Source of the DNA: Synechococcus sp. UW179A
GTDB taxonomy: Bacteria > Cyanobacteriota > Cyanobacteriia > PCC-6307 > Cyanobiaceae
Assembly (NCBI RefSeq): GCF_900473965.1
Contig: NZ_UCNJ01000014.1
Coordinates: 62,001-126,000 of the forward strand
Length of the DNA: 64,000 nucleotides
Direction: 5' to 3'
Shown here one piece after another: positions 18,353 through 28,005 of this stretch. Position numbers and translations under genes: made by a program. A model generated the notes under the pieces. It was not told the DNA's origin, searched no databases, and saw nothing but the letters and a program-made list of their open reading frames with translations. Every line of letters begins with the position of its first letter. Position 1 is the stretch's first letter.

Positions 18353-19265
18353 CAGGATCTGAAGGGGGCTCCAGGAAACCAGGACGCAGTGCACGGGTTT
18401 TTTCTAACTCCTGCTCAAGTTGGGCCCAATGGCCATTGAGGATTGCCTCCTCAAGCTGTTCGAGACTCCATCGATAGGCTGCAAGAGACTTCAGCAATGC
18501 AGAAGTATTGCGGCAGGCCATCGCCGTTCCCAGCGCTGGATTGCCGCCACCAACCCGGGTTGTGTCTGCGAAACCACTGGAAGCCAATTGACGCGCAAGA
18601 TCACGCACGCGTGGATCTCTCTCCTCCCCGAGCACGCGAAGCAGTGCTGCGCTCACCATCACGGGCAGATGGGAGATCAGGGCAACGGCCTGGTCATGAA
18701 TGAGCGGATCCGCACTAATCCAGTGCGCGCCGAGCGAGCAAGCCAAAGCTCTCACCAGCTTTAGGGCTTCGGGATCTGTCTCAGCCTCCGGCGTTCCAAC
18801 CCAGGCGCGTCCTCTGAACAGACCACGGCAACCGGAGTTCACCCCTGACTCGGCAGTCCCTGCCATGGGATGAGACGCCACGAAGCGGGGATGGCGATCT
18901 CTCCAGACATCGAGGACGGCTCCTTTCACCGACCCCACGTCCGTGACCACCGCCTCAGACGGCAGGGCTTTGAGCAGCACATCTTGCGGCTGCAGCAAAG
19001 CCTCGAGCGGCAACGCCAGTACGACAAGATCACAGCCTTCGAGGCAAGCAGGGTCGCAACTGACTGCATCGACCAGCCCACGCTGGAGGGCACGCTCCGC
19101 TGTGGTGTCTCGATGCACGAGGCCCTGAACGCCGATCCCAAGGGCACGCAGATCAAGGCCGATCGAACCACCGATCAGGCCAAGACCCACAACACCAACC
19201 CTGCTGAAACCAGCCAGTTCTGAGATCCGCTCCTGATCCATCACCGCTGTCCGCATCCAGCCCAT
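18336..19265 (-). CDS. tyrA: Prephenate/arogenate dehydrogenase
   Basis: 309 residues. A Rossmann motif GVVGLGLIGGSIGLDLRALG near residue 24 binds NAD(P), DVGSVKG and ASHPMAGTAESG are TyrA motifs, and the helical C-terminal dimerisation domain contains ISHLPVMVSAAL and ASSGFADTTRVGGGNP. It makes tyrosine from arogenate or hydroxyphenylpyruvate from prephenate; cyanobacterial enzymes usually prefer arogenate with NADP. Alternative start codons lie a few residues downstream of 19265. Divergent from the DinG-like gene, about 76 bp between starts. Confidence 0.88.
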   Translation of the reverse strand: MGWMRTAVMDQERISELAGFSRVGVVGLGLIGGSIGLDLRALGIGVQGLVHRDTTAERALQRGLVDAVSCDPACLEGCDLVVLALPLEALLQPQDVLLKALPSEAVVTDVGSVKGAVLDVWRDRHPRFVASHPMAGTAESGVNSGCRGLFRGRAWVGTPEAETDPEALKLVRALACSLGAHWISADPLIHDQAVALISHLPVMVSAALLRVLGEERDPRVRDLARQLASSGFADTTRVGGGNPALGTAMACRNTSALLKSLAAYRWSLEQLEEAILNGHWAQLEQELEKTRALRPGFLEPPSDPARPRS

Positions 19266-19341
19266 GTTGCTTGACCCTTGCAGGGATCGGAACAGCTCAG
19301 CCTGAACCGAGGAGTGTCCCAGCGGTTCTTAGGCTTGCCAA

Positions 19342-20784
19342 ATGCTGGAAGTCCAGGCCCATCAGCAGCTCAAGCACCTGCTCAGGGGAGAAGCAGGTCA
19401 ATGGGAGCACCAACTGACCCTGAGTCGGCTGGTGGGCCGAAGCCTGCGACGACAGGATCGAACCCGAATCCAACTCTCTGCGGGCAGCAGCGACCGCTGG
19501 TGGCTGGCCCTGCTGGTGCCCCTCAGTCTGCGCAGCCATCACACCGTGCTGGTTCTCGAGCCGACACAACAGCAGCGGCTGCTGCACGTTGAACGACCAC
19601 GTCTGTTGGAGAGCGGCTTAAGGCTGGGCTGCTGGACAGGCTTTGATCCCCCGCCCGGAGACCAGATCTGGCTGTTAACACCTCAACAGCTCCTGGATGT
19701 CCAGCGCAGCGGACAGCTCCGTTCAGACGACCATCTGGTGATCCCGGAGGCGGAGTGGCTGCCAGACCGTCTTCGGCAAGCCATGACCGTGAAGATCGAC
19801 TCCTGTCACTGGGAGGAGCTGCGAGCAGCATTTCCATCCGCTGGAGAGGGTTTGCTCGATCTGCACGAACGCCTGAGCCGGCAGCTTGTCGCCCTTGGAG
19901 GCGGAACGAATCGCGACCTCGCCATGCCCGAGAGCGCTCTGACCATGGTTTGCGATCTGCTGCAACTGCTTGGCCCAACCCCACAACCTTGGTGCCAGCT
20001 GGTCTCCATGGACCGAGCTTCATGGGCTAGTTGGGCTCGCGTGAATCCGAACACACTTCAGTGGAGCTGGCAGTTGCAGCCGCTGGAACCACTGATCACG
20101 CTGGAATCACTGTTTTTGATGCATCCCTGGACACTGATCCATGGAGATGGAGGCTGTCGTCGTCATGGCGAAGAGCCAAACAGCGATAGCGAGGAGCTGC
20201 GGATCGATCTGCGTGATGCCCCCCGTGCAGAACCTCTCCCGATCTATCTGCCGAGACGTCAGCCATTGCCGAATACGGAAATTTTCGCCGGCCATCTTCT
20301 GGAACAGAGCCGACGCCTGATCCTGGGCCGATCCGGATTGACCGTTGTGCTTCTGGATGCGCCCGGCCTGCGTCAGCGGCTCTGCAGCGAACTCGCGGCG
20401 GAGTTCGGCAGCAGGGTCACTCTGGAAAGCACGGCACCAGAGTCAAACGGAGTGATCTGCTGCAGCTGGAGCTGGTGGTTGAGCCATCAGCAACTACTGC
20501 CTGAACCGGAACAGCTGATTGCAGCGATGTTGCCAATCGCCAGCCTGGAGGACCCACTCACCGCAGCGCGCGTGGAGTCGCTGAAGCGACAGGGGCGTGA
20601 TTGGTTTCGCACGCTTCTGCTCCCGGAAGCACTGGCGACCCTGATCCCTGCCATTGCCTCTTTGAGGCGCAGCGGCGGTCGCCTGGCCATCCTCGACGGC
20701 AGGGTGCGAGGACGCAGCTGGGGAGAGCAGGTACTGCGAGCCCTTGAACCCTGGGACTCATTGCAGAGACTTCGTCCAGACTGA
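19342..20784 (+). CDS. DinG-like helicase-derived protein with lost ATPase motifs
   Basis: 480 residues. The layout resembles a superfamily 2 helicase of the DinG/XPD type: where Walker A is expected there is LSAGSSDRWWLALL, where DEAH is expected there is VIPEAEWLPD, and the last motif (SGGRLAILDGRVRGRSWGEQVLRAL) resembles the DinG motif VI region DxR..G.SYG. Neither the P-loop lysine nor the DEAH acid pair is preserved, and four Fe-S cysteines are not evident. It is probably an inactive derivative with a structural or DNA-binding role. The frame is intact and well used, so it is a gene rather than a pseudogene. Assignment is by layout only and is tentative. Confidence 0.55.
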   Translation: MLEVQAHQQLKHLLRGEAGQWEHQLTLSRLVGRSLRRQDRTRIQLSAGSSDRWWLALLVPLSLRSHHTVLVLEPTQQQRLLHVERPRLLESGLRLGCWTGFDPPPGDQIWLLTPQQLLDVQRSGQLRSDDHLVIPEAEWLPDRLRQAMTVKIDSCHWEELRAAFPSAGEGLLDLHERLSRQLVALGGGTNRDLAMPESALTMVCDLLQLLGPTPQPWCQLVSMDRASWASWARVNPNTLQWSWQLQPLEPLITLESLFLMHPWTLIHGDGGCRRHGEEPNSDSEELRIDLRDAPRAEPLPIYLPRRQPLPNTEIFAGHLLEQSRRLILGRSGLTVVLLDAPGLRQRLCSELAAEFGSRVTLESTAPESNGVICCSWSWWLSHQQLLPEPEQLIAAMLPIASLEDPLTAARVESLKRQGRDWFRTLLLPEALATLIPAIASLRRSGGRLAILDGRVRGRSWGEQVLRALEPWDSLQRLRPD

Positions 20785-20824
20785 CAGTCACTTCTAGGCT
20801 GATCAATAGCTTGTGAGGCCTGAG

Positions 20825-21064
20825 ATGGGAGAAGCACGACGCCGTGCCAGTCAGGGACTACCACCTCGCCAGCGCAAGCCCGACCCCAAAGACGCTGAGC
20901 GGTTTATCGCCTGGTTGCCGCTGACCCGCGCCCAGGGAGCACAGTTCGTGTCCATCACCACACGAGGCGCCTGGATCGGAATCGCAGCCCTAGTTCTGTT
21001 CTGGGTCGTGGTGCGCTTCATCGGCCCTGCTGCCGGATTCTGGACTCTGGCCGACAGCCCATAA
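20825..21064 (+). CDS. DUF2839-family small membrane protein
   Basis: 79 residues from the ATG at 20825. The start MGEARRR..GLPPR is characteristic of the cyanobacterial DUF2839 family, which is why this ATG is preferred over the GTG at 20813. A basic N-terminal half (RKPDPKDAERFIAWLPLTR) is followed by one membrane helix at about residues 48-68. No function is known. Confidence 0.72.
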   Translation: MGEARRRASQGLPPRQRKPDPKDAERFIAWLPLTRAQGAQFVSITTRGAWIGIAALVLFWVVVRFIGPAAGFWTLADSP

Positions 21065-21128
21065 AACCGGGAAAGCTCACCAGGAACCCTGAATTCAAAA
21101 GAAAACCTTTAGGGTCATTTGGACCTGG

Positions 21129-21485
21129 ATGGTGTTCTTTGTGTTCCTCCGACTTTCCGAGCAGTACCGCTCGGTCGTCCACGATCTGGTCATGAGTTTG
21201 CAGGCTCTGGCAGCAAATCTCAGGAAACAGGGCATCACCGCAACCTGCTATGTCTGCGAAGACGGCCATGACGGAAGCGGAGCCTCATTCATGGCCGAAC
21301 TGGGCGAACAGCACATGGTGCGATTTCTGGTCTCTGACTTCGGGATCAGCTGGGTCGAATCCCGCAATGGACGCGAACTGGTGAAATTCGAAGGCGCAGA
21401 AGCCATTCAGGAACTTCAGCGCATCGCAGGGAATCCTCAGAGAAGCCGCAGTGAATGCAGCTCCCCACAGATCCAGGAGGGCTGA
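21129..21485 (+). CDS. DUF1815-family conserved cyanobacterial protein
   Basis: 118 residues. FLRLSEQYRSVVHDLVMSLQ, GASFMAELGEQHMVRFLVSD, ISWVESRNGREL and KFEGAEAIQELQRIA match the cyanobacterial DUF1815 family. An in-frame GTG at 21141 would give a start nearer the family norm (MFLRL). The function is unknown. Its stop is immediately next to the convergent recA stop, with no bases between. Confidence 0.76.
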   Translation: MVFFVFLRLSEQYRSVVHDLVMSLQALAANLRKQGITATCYVCEDGHDGSGASFMAELGEQHMVRFLVSDFGISWVESRNGRELVKFEGAEAIQELQRIAGNPQRSRSECSSPQIQEG

Positions 21486-22628
21486 TCAGGCTGCGTCCTT
21501 CGACGGTGCAGCAACGTCAGCGGACTTGGCCAGAGGCTTGGCAGCTGCCGAACGTGCCGCAGCAGCAAGAGGACGCATGGAATTGGACGTCACTTCAGAC
21601 CCTTCCGTCAGCTTCTGACGCACCAACACTTCGATGGCATCCTTGGCCTCCGGATTTTGTTCCAGCCAACCAATGGTGTTGTCACGACCCTGACCGATGT
21701 TGTCGCCTTCATAGCTGTACCAGGCACCCTTGCGAGTGACGACACCCGTCTCCTCAGCCAAATCGAGCAGACAACCCAGCGTGCTGATCCCCCGACCGAA
21801 GAGAATGTCGAATTCCGCGATGCGGAAGGGAGGAGCCACCTTGTTTTTGGCCACCTTCACCTTGGCGCGGATGCCGTACTCCTCTGTACCGCGCTTAAGC
21901 GTTTGAATACGACGAATATCAAGCCGCACTGAGGCATAGAACTTGAGGGCATTACCACCGGTGGTGGTTTCTGGATTGCCGTAGGTGACGCCAATCTTGA
22001 GACGCAGCTGGTTGAGGAAAATCACCGTGCATCCGGACTTGCCGATGTTGCCGGTGATCTTGCGCATCGCCTGGCTCATCAGACGGGCCTGACTACCCAC
22101 GGCAAGGTCTCCCATCTCACCCTCGATCTCGGCACGGGGCGTGAGAGCGGCGACGGAGTCAACCACCACGATGTCAACAGCTGCAGACCGGACCAACTGA
22201 TCCACAATCTCCAGCGCCATCTCGCCTGTATCCGGCTGGGATACCAGCAGATTTTCCACATCCACGCCCAGTGATGCGGCATAAACCGGGTCAAGAGCAT
22301 GCTCGGCGTCCACAAAGGCTGCGACGCCTCCATTGCGCTGAACCTCGGCGATGGCATGCAAGGTCAACGTGGTCTTACCAGAACTTTCGGGCCCATAGAC
22401 CTCAACGACACGCCCTTTGGGATATCCACCACCCAAAGCGAGATCAAGAGTGAGGGCTCCGGTGGAAATTGTTTCCACCCTCATCCGGGATGCGTCCCCA
22501 AGACGCATGATCGAACCCTTGCCGAAATTGCGCTCAATCTGACCGAGCACGAGATTGAGCGCTTTATCGCGCTCACCTGGGCGGAGATCTCCACCGGAGG
22601 ATTGGGAGGCTTTCACGTCGGCTGGCAT
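21486..22628 (-). CDS. recA: Recombinase RecA
   Basis: 380 residues. Walker A is [28 protein letters not shown] is Walker B, and the L2 region holds [16 protein letters not shown]. The C terminus is extended and alanine/serine-rich (residues about 355-380), as in other cyanobacterial RecA. RecA forms filaments on single-stranded DNA for recombination and triggers LexA self-cleavage. A LexA-type palindrome lies about 130 bp upstream of the start. recF is also in this window. Confidence 0.98.
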   Translation of the reverse strand: MPADVKASQSSGGDLRPGERDKALNLVLGQIERNFGKGSIMRLGDASRMRVETISTGALTLDLALGGGYPKGRVVEVYGPESSGKTTLTLHAIAEVQRNGGVAAFVDAEHALDPVYAASLGVDVENLLVSQPDTGEMALEIVDQLVRSAAVDIVVVDSVAALTPRAEIEGEMGDLAVGSQARLMSQAMRKITGNIGKSGCTVIFLNQLRLKIGVTYGNPETTTGGNALKFYASVRLDIRRIQTLKRGTEEYGIRAKVKVAKNKVAPPFRIAEFDILFGRGISTLGCLLDLAEETGVVTRKGAWYSYEGDNIGQGRDNTIGWLEQNPEAKDAIEVLVRQKLTEGSEVTSNSMRPLAAAARSAAAKPLAKSADVAAPSKDAA

Positions 22629-22758
22629 GGCTGAAACAGTTAAAGAGCAGAAGAACGCCGCAGGCAGCTGATCGGGACGGCGGATGAACCGACGCCTCGG
22701 TGAGATCAGAGACCGGACAGATCATCCAGTGCCCCGACCCAGGCCATCCGTCTCACGT

Positions 22759-22772
22759 AGTACAGATGTACG
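22759..22772. promoter_or_regulatory. Putative LexA (SOS) box upstream of recA
   Basis: AGTACAGATGTACG fits the cyanobacterial LexA consensus RGTACNNNDGTWCB at every defined position and is close to palindromic. It lies 131 bp upstream of the recA start, on the recA side of the HAD hydrolase gene end. The recA promoter itself was not resolved; the distance implies a leader of about 100 nt. Confidence 0.6.
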
Positions 22773-22780
22773 TTATCGAA

Positions 22781-23545
22781 TCAGGGCCAGTCCGCCAAGG
22801 GGGCTTCGAACTGCTCTGGTCGCAGTAGGCGAATTGCACCGGAGAGATCCGTTGCATCAGTTGGTCTCAGATATCCCCAGCTGACCAGCCAGCAAGGCAA
22901 GGCTTCAAGACCTGGGGTGGCGCGAACGGCTTCCAGAGTGGGGCGACGGTCCTCAACAAAACCGCTCAGTTTCCAGTCGCAGGCAAGGCGGCGCAGCACC
23001 TCAGGCTTCGATCCCGACTCATGGCCATCCAGCCGTTCAGGGCTAAGCCCCATTGAGGCGAGCAGCTCGGCGGTGAAATCGCGTGCCTTTGTAGTCAGCA
23101 CCGCCCAGGCAATGGTCTCTTCCGAAAAAGCATTCAAGCGTTCAGGCACGCCCGGATAGGGCTGATGCAAAGCCAGCCAGGCCTCACGATCGGTCCGCAC
23201 TGCATCGGCCCGCACCGCTTCCAGCGTCTGCTGCAGCAAGGCAGGAGTCCAGCCAAAACGCTCCAGTGCAGCGGTGCAATGCGCCGCGTAGTCCTGCACA
23301 AACATCTGGACCCCTAACTGCTCGAGAGGACCACATTGCTCAGAGATCAATGCCGCGATCAGCACCATCTCCCAACCGTGATGAATCCAGGGCCTGAGCT
23401 GCCTGAACTGTGGAGGCGTGGTCTCAGGTAGATCGACAGCGGGATGCAGCCGCAGGCAGGCACGACGAGCACTCCACCAGTACTCGTTCATCCCATCCAC
23501 AATCACGCCGTCAAAATCAAAGACAAGCAGACTGGGGGAGAGCAC
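22781..23545 (-). CDS. HAD-superfamily hydrolase
   Basis: 254 residues from a GTG start. The motif I sequence LLVFDFDGVIVDG has the two catalytic aspartates, AVLTTKARDFTAELL fits motif II (T after a hydrophobic strand), and the lysine is in GSKPEVLRRL, with motif III/IV GFVEDRRPTLEAV. A helical cap at about residues 20-130 gives it the subfamily IA phosphatase layout. The substrate is unknown. tRNA-Gln lies just upstream on the same strand. Confidence 0.82.
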   Translation of the reverse strand: MLSPSLLVFDFDGVIVDGMNEYWWSARRACLRLHPAVDLPETTPPQFRQLRPWIHHGWEMVLIAALISEQCGPLEQLGVQMFVQDYAAHCTAALERFGWTPALLQQTLEAVRADAVRTDREAWLALHQPYPGVPERLNAFSEETIAWAVLTTKARDFTAELLASMGLSPERLDGHESGSKPEVLRRLACDWKLSGFVEDRRPTLEAVRATPGLEALPCWLVSWGYLRPTDATDLSGAIRLLRPEQFEAPLADWP

Positions 23546-23561
23546 CGAAGTTCAAGAAAAA

Positions 23562-23633
23562 CTGGGCCGCTAGGATTCGAACCTAGGAATGGCGAGACCA
23601 AAACCCGCTGCCTTACCGCTTGGCGACGGCCCA
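23562..23633 (-). tRNA. tRNA-Gln (anticodon TTG)
   Basis: 72-nt cloverleaf on the minus strand: acceptor TGGGCCG/CGGCCCA, D arm with AAGCGGTAA, anticodon stem GCGGG/CTCGC with loop TTTTGGT, and T arm CTAGG-TTCGAAT-CCTAG. Anticodon TTG reads CAA and CAG. The U1-A72 first pair is typical of tRNA-Gln. No CCA is encoded. Confidence 0.96.
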
Positions 23634-23738
23634 TTAAATCCATTGTTGAGACTCCCTACGGAGATCAACTCTGGGGTTCAGATAGTTACTCACAATGGAG
23701 TGACCTTCGTCAATGCATTGGGGCAACTAGGTGGTTGA

Positions 23739-25373
23739 TCATGGCGGGAAAACCCTGAGCCGTCGTTGGTCACTGGATCCGTAGACATCGCTCTGAAGGC
23801 TGTAACGCGCCACAAGATCCGCCTGCATCTGCAGGACGTTCTCGTTGCGGGGGAGAAGTTCAACGGGACGCCCCTGCGGCATCACAATCTGCTCCACCGC
23901 CAGACGACATTCCTCAAGAGCAGCCAGAGCATCATCTCGATCAGGTTGGGCTGATGACGTCTCAGGCTCGTGGTCCTTCCTAGGCAGGGTCTGGCGGTTG
24001 AGCAGGCGTTCAAGAGCTCGCTCCACCTGGGCCAGAGAGTCCGACTTGATCACAAGAATCGGCACCCCTGCCTCCCTTGCCTGTCGGCGAAGCTCGGGCT
24101 GGCGTCCCAACCCTTGACGCACGCTCAGCAGCACATCAGCACAGGCCAGATCGTCAACGGCACAGACAGGCCAGCCATGGCAGCGGACAGCCTCTTCCAG
24201 TCGCTGCCGATTCAGTCCACAACAAAGCACCTGCAGCTTCACTTCGCGCGAGGCCGCAACGGAGGGAGACTTTTCGGAACCATGGTTGCTCGGACCGGAA
24301 CGCCTTGGGTCGGGCAACGGAACAACGGCCAGGGCAGGCCGACGCTGAGGGGGCTGTGGCATTGATGGATCGGGGTCGACAAGCCTGACGCCTCCGTCGG
24401 CCATCAATTCGCGTTCCTGAGGCCTGGGGCTTTGTCCACGCAGCAATAGATCCACCGTGCGCCCAACATCATCGTGAATGGCCCAGCGATGACGGCTGTG
24501 CATCTCCACAGCGAGCGGAAAGGTGGGTTCAGCCGCACGCTCCAAAACCGTTTTCTGGGTTCGGCGACGGCGAGCCTCATCGTCACCCAGGGTGACGGAC
24601 TCAATCCCCCCAACCAGATCGCAGAGCGTCGGATTCTTGATCAGATTGGCAAGAGCATTGCCATGAGCGGTGGCCACAAGCATCACGCCCCGCTCTGCGA
24701 TCGTCCGTGCCGCCTGAGCTTCCAGCTCTGTGCCGATCTCATCAATCACGATGACTTCAGGCATGTGGTTTTCCACCGCCTCGATCATGACCTGATGTTG
24801 GAGTTCAGGCTTGGACACCTGCATACGCCTGGCACGACCGATCGCTGGATGTGGAATGTCTCCGTCACCAGCAATTTCATTGCTCGTGTCGATCACAACG
24901 ACCCGCTTGTGCAGGTCATCGGCCAGAACACGGGCAATTTCTCTGAGGGCTGTGGTCTTGCCCACACCGGGGCGCCCCATCAACAGTAATGACTCACCGC
25001 TGTCGAGCAGATCACGAACGATGGCGACTGTTCCGAAAACGGCACGTCCCACTCGACAGGTGAGGCCCACCACATCACCTCTCCGATTACGAATGGCGCT
25101 GATGCGATGCAGGGTTCGCTCGATGCCAGCACGGTTATCGGCGCCGAATTGGCCAATCCTGCTCACCATCTCAATAAGATCTTGGCGCTCGAGGCAGCGT
25201 TCGCCGAGTTCTACGGAGCGACCTGGATAACGCGCCTCAGGAATCCGACCGAGATCGAGCACGACCTCAAGCAGCTGATCACGACGGTCCGCCGGCGCAA
25301 GAGCTTCCTGGACGTCAGTGGGCAACAGCGCGAGCAGTCGCTGCAGATCATCGGTGATGCGCTCAGTACTCAT
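23739..25373 (-). CDS. Ycf45-like AAA ATPase with degenerate R3H-type C terminus
   Basis: 544 residues. The N-terminal part resembles Ycf45/SpoIIIAA-type ATPases: [16 protein letters not shown] is Walker A near residue 135, [18 protein letters not shown] follows, and [20 protein letters not shown] is Walker B. A second region (residues about 375-460) has [12 protein letters not shown] and [10 protein letters not shown]. The last 40 residues ([25 protein letters not shown]) align with an R3H nucleic-acid-binding domain, but the defining arginine and histidine are replaced. Third gene of the ndhN-ldpA set on the minus strand. Function unknown; nucleic-acid binding is inferred from the family. 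Confidence 0.82.
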   Translation of the reverse strand: MSTERITDDLQRLLALLPTDVQEALAPADRRDQLLEVVLDLGRIPEARYPGRSVELGERCLERQDLIEMVSRIGQFGADNRAGIERTLHRISAIRNRRGDVVGLTCRVGRAVFGTVAIVRDLLDSGESLLLMGRPGVGKTTALREIARVLADDLHKRVVVIDTSNEIAGDGDIPHPAIGRARRMQVSKPELQHQVMIEAVENHMPEVIVIDEIGTELEAQAARTIAERGVMLVATAHGNALANLIKNPTLCDLVGGIESVTLGDDEARRRRTQKTVLERAAEPTFPLAVEMHSRHRWAIHDDVGRTVDLLLRGQSPRPQERELMADGGVRLVDPDPSMPQPPQRRPALAVVPLPDPRRSGPSNHGSEKSPSVAASREVKLQVLCCGLNRQRLEEAVRCHGWPVCAVDDLACADVLLSVRQGLGRQPELRRQAREAGVPILVIKSDSLAQVERALERLLNRQTLPRKDHEPETSSAQPDRDDALAALEECRLAVEQIVMPQGRPVELLPRNENVLQMQADLVARYSLQSDVYGSSDQRRLRVFPP

Positions 25374-25442
25374 GGCCCAGGCTCCCAGTGCTCATCAGAA
25401 CCTGACCGCCTTTTAGCAGGACTGAGTCCCCAATCGGGACAG

Positions 25443-26459
25443 TCAGGGGCGTGAAAGCCAGGGAATCACAAGATCCCTTGCCAGCTCCAGAGCCCTATCC
25501 CAGCCCATGGGCCAGTCGCGCAGCGTGATGCGACGCGACTCCGCCTCCTGCAGAAGAGGTTGCACAATCGAACGGGCCATGCCACCGAAAGCAACGCCCG
25601 CAGGCCCCCTGGAACGCGGCAGCCCCAGGCCATCCAGCAAACCAATTGTCGCGCCATTGGTTCCTCCCGCCAGCTGCAATGGCCCAGGAGGTGCGCTGGT
25701 CCGAACCTGCTGCCAGAGACGCAGAGCCGCTCGGGCCGTGCCTGCACCGACATCGCCACTCATCGGACGTCCATCCAGCTGCCAGAGAGGACGAAACCCG
25801 CGCTTTCGCAAAGCCTCGTGGCGCCCCCAGAGCTCCGTGACCAGGTCTTGGGGACGAAGACCATGCCCCTCAAGACCGCAGCTCACCGCCAGCCTTCGCA
25901 GAGGGATTGAGGCAGCTGAAACCTGCTCAAGCGTGCGATCAAAGTCCTGCACACGCCCAGGCGCGGTATGAACCTCGAGCGCATCAGGTTGCAGCTCAGC
26001 GAGCAAAGGGGCGAGGTTATCGAGCCCCACCCGATGATCGGAGGTTTCAATCAGTCCAAGGGGGCAAGCTGGCAAGCAGCGCCCACAGCCATAACAACGG
26101 CTTGGGTCGACGCCGGGACCGGCGTGGATGGCATCAGCCGGACAAACTCTCTCGCATGGCCGAGAACAATCCGGCGGGCAGCGGGAAGGGTCAAAGACAG
26201 CCTTGCGGAAATGGGCATCGCGACCATCGCTGACGCTGACCATCAGCCAGGGAGCGTGACCGGTGCGTTCACGGGCCCAGCTGAGACCCGTGCGAGCAGC
26301 ATTCACGACAGCGGCATCGGCGGCTACATCAACACACTGAACACCCGCCACCGCATATAGAGCACACAGATCAGCAACCGCTGCTAAGTCCTGATTGCTG
26401 GCCCCACAGATCAGTTTGACCCAACGCCCCTCACCAAGGGCATCATCACCGGCCATCAA
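25443..26459 (-). CDS. ldpA: LdpA-like Fe-S protein, light input to the circadian clock
   Basis: 338 residues. Two cysteine sets, CPPDCSRPCERVCPADAI and CYGCGRCLPACPLG at about residues 95-140, fit two iron-sulfur clusters as in LdpA, the redox-sensing factor that adjusts the circadian period in Synechococcus elongatus. KLICGASNQDL near the N terminus and GGMARSIVQPLL near the C terminus are family-typical. It is placed 29 bp after ndhN and 69 bp before the Ycf45-like gene, consistent with one operon. The clock role is taken from the family. Confidence 0.86.
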   Translation of the reverse strand: MMAGDDALGEGRWVKLICGASNQDLAAVADLCALYAVAGVQCVDVAADAAVVNAARTGLSWARERTGHAPWLMVSVSDGRDAHFRKAVFDPSRCPPDCSRPCERVCPADAIHAGPGVDPSRCYGCGRCLPACPLGLIETSDHRVGLDNLAPLLAELQPDALEVHTAPGRVQDFDRTLEQVSAASIPLRRLAVSCGLEGHGLRPQDLVTELWGRHEALRKRGFRPLWQLDGRPMSGDVGAGTARAALRLWQQVRTSAPPGPLQLAGGTNGATIGLLDGLGLPRSRGPAGVAFGGMARSIVQPLLQEAESRRITLRDWPMGWDRALELARDLVIPWLSRP

Positions 26460-26488
26460 TGATCCGGTGACCGGCAGAAGACAGGCGT

Positions 26489-26950
26489 TCAGGCTCCCAG
26501 CAGCCGTGTCATCGGCTGCCAGCGGAGGCTGCGCGCACCACCCATTTCCACAACCACCTTCAAACGCTGCTCACGCCGGCAGAGATCACACAGGGAAAGC
26601 AATTCAGATCGGGACAACACCTGCCCTTCGATCAACCAAAGAACAACAGGCTTATTACCAAGCAACATCTCTCCGAGCAGAGGCATGACCTCCTGCACCT
26701 CTCCAACTGCCGCACCACGTCCAACACTTTGATGTCCGAGGTGTGGAGGGCGCACACCATGTTTCTGCAAAAGAAACACTTCAGGATCTCCGAGACCGCG
26801 CGCTGAGGAGATCTGCGTGCGGTAGCCCGCGGCGCGCAGTCGCCTCAGCAGACGCGTCTCCGCACCGCCTTCAAGGGGAGCATGGACGGCCATGACACCG
26901 GCGGATTCCAGTTCACGGCGGAAACCCCGACCTGAAAGCAGCAGCGGCAT
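26489..26950 (-). CDS. ndhN: NAD(P)H-quinone oxidoreductase subunit N
   Basis: 153 residues, matching NdhN, a peripheral NDH-1 subunit specific to oxygenic phototrophs that works in respiration and cyclic electron flow around photosystem [25 protein letters not shown] and [25 protein letters not shown] are characteristic. First gene of the ndhN-ldpA-Ycf45-like group; upstream lies the shared 398-bp region with the ribosomal operon. Confidence 0.92.
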   Translation of the reverse strand: MPLLLSGRGFRRELESAGVMAVHAPLEGGAETRLLRRLRAAGYRTQISSARGLGDPEVFLLQKHGVRPPHLGHQSVGRGAAVGEVQEVMPLLGEMLLGNKPVVLWLIEGQVLSRSELLSLCDLCRREQRLKVVVEMGGARSLRWQPMTRLLGA

Positions 26951-27348
26951 GGAAACAGTCCAGATAATGATGAGTCTGGCAGCTGATCAGCGATGAATGG
27001 AAGCCGGAAGGCAGTGGTGTAGGGTTTTTGTTTGCTCAGACGATCTGTGCCCGTCCGCTAGCCGGGCCTCCAGTTCCAAGAGCAGGTCCGGCGTGTGCGC
27101 CGGATCTTCAGGCCAGTGCAATCCAGCGATTTCATTCGTTGCGTTGCCGGGAAACTACCGACCCTCATCGGTCGAATAAGTCCCAGCCAGCTGATTCGCT
27201 CGCTAGCCCCAATCCGAACTGCCCCAGCGGTTTCCGTTGAAGCATTCGGCCATGACTGCGTCACCTCAATCAGCGCCCTTCAGGCCACAGCTCAAGCAGC
27301 GTCAAGTTGCAACAGCTGAGGTTATCCACGCTGGCGTCATTACCTCCC
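26951..27348. other. 398-bp gap between divergent ndhN and the ribosomal operon, with competing hairpins
   Basis: No convincing gene is seen here; short open frames have no family likeness. Two hairpins cannot form together on the plus strand: GCCGGGCCT (27061-27069) pairs with AGGTCCGGC (27084-27092), a 9-bp stem with one G-U, while CCGGCG (27088-27093) pairs with CGCCGG (27098-27103) around a TGTG loop. Neither is followed by a T-run. The segment must hold the promoters for both directions and probably a long leader for rplC. Confidence 0.6.
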
Positions 27349-28005
27349 ATGTCCATCGGCATCCTTGGGAAGAAACTGGGTATGTCCCAGTTCTTCGATG
27401 AGCAAGGCAAAGCCGTCCCGGTCACCTTGATCGAGGCGGGGCCTTGCCGGATCACCCAACTCAAGACCACTGAAACTGACGGCTATGAAGCCGTACAGAT
27501 CGGCTTTGGCGAAACACGCGAAAAGCTGATCAACAAGCCCGCCAAGGGTCACCTCGCGAAATCCGGCGAAGGGATTCTCCGTCACCTGCGTGAATATCGC
27601 GTCGACGACCTGAAGGGTCTCGAGCTGGGTGGAGCCATCACCGTGAGTGATTTCGAGGCAGGCCAGAAGGTCGACGTCAGCGGCGACACCATGGGTCGTG
27701 GCTTCGCTGGTTATCAAAAGCGCCATGGCTTCAGCCGAGGTCCGATGACCCACGGCTCGAAGAACCATCGCGAGCCTGGTTCAACCGGTGCTGGCACCAC
27801 ACCTGGCCGGATCTACCCCGGCAAAAGGATGGCTGGTCGCTACGGCGGCAAGAAAATCACCACGCGGGCCCTCACGATCCTCAAGGTGGACAGTGACCGG
27901 AACTTGCTCGTGGTTAAAGGCTCTGTTCCTGGCAAGCCAGGATCGCTACTGAACATCCGGCCCGCCAATCGTGTGGGTGCCAAGCCCGCCAAAGGAGGTA
28001 AGTGA
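27349..28005 (+). CDS. rplC: 50S ribosomal protein L3
   Basis: 218 residues from the ATG at 27349 ([17 protein letters not shown]), the universal L3 start; upstream in-frame TTG at 27307 has no support. [20 protein letters not shown] and [10 protein letters not shown] are L3 hallmarks near the peptidyl-transferase centre. First gene of the operon: rpsJ (S10), which opens this cluster in many bacteria, is not here. The stop overlaps the rplD start by 1 bp, and GGAGGT before rplD is a strong ribosome-binding site. Confidence 0.98.
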   Translation: MSIGILGKKLGMSQFFDEQGKAVPVTLIEAGPCRITQLKTTETDGYEAVQIGFGETREKLINKPAKGHLAKSGEGILRHLREYRVDDLKGLELGGAITVSDFEAGQKVDVSGDTMGRGFAGYQKRHGFSRGPMTHGSKNHREPGSTGAGTTPGRIYPGKRMAGRYGGKKITTRALTILKVDSDRNLLVVKGSVPGKPGSLLNIRPANRVGAKPAKGGK

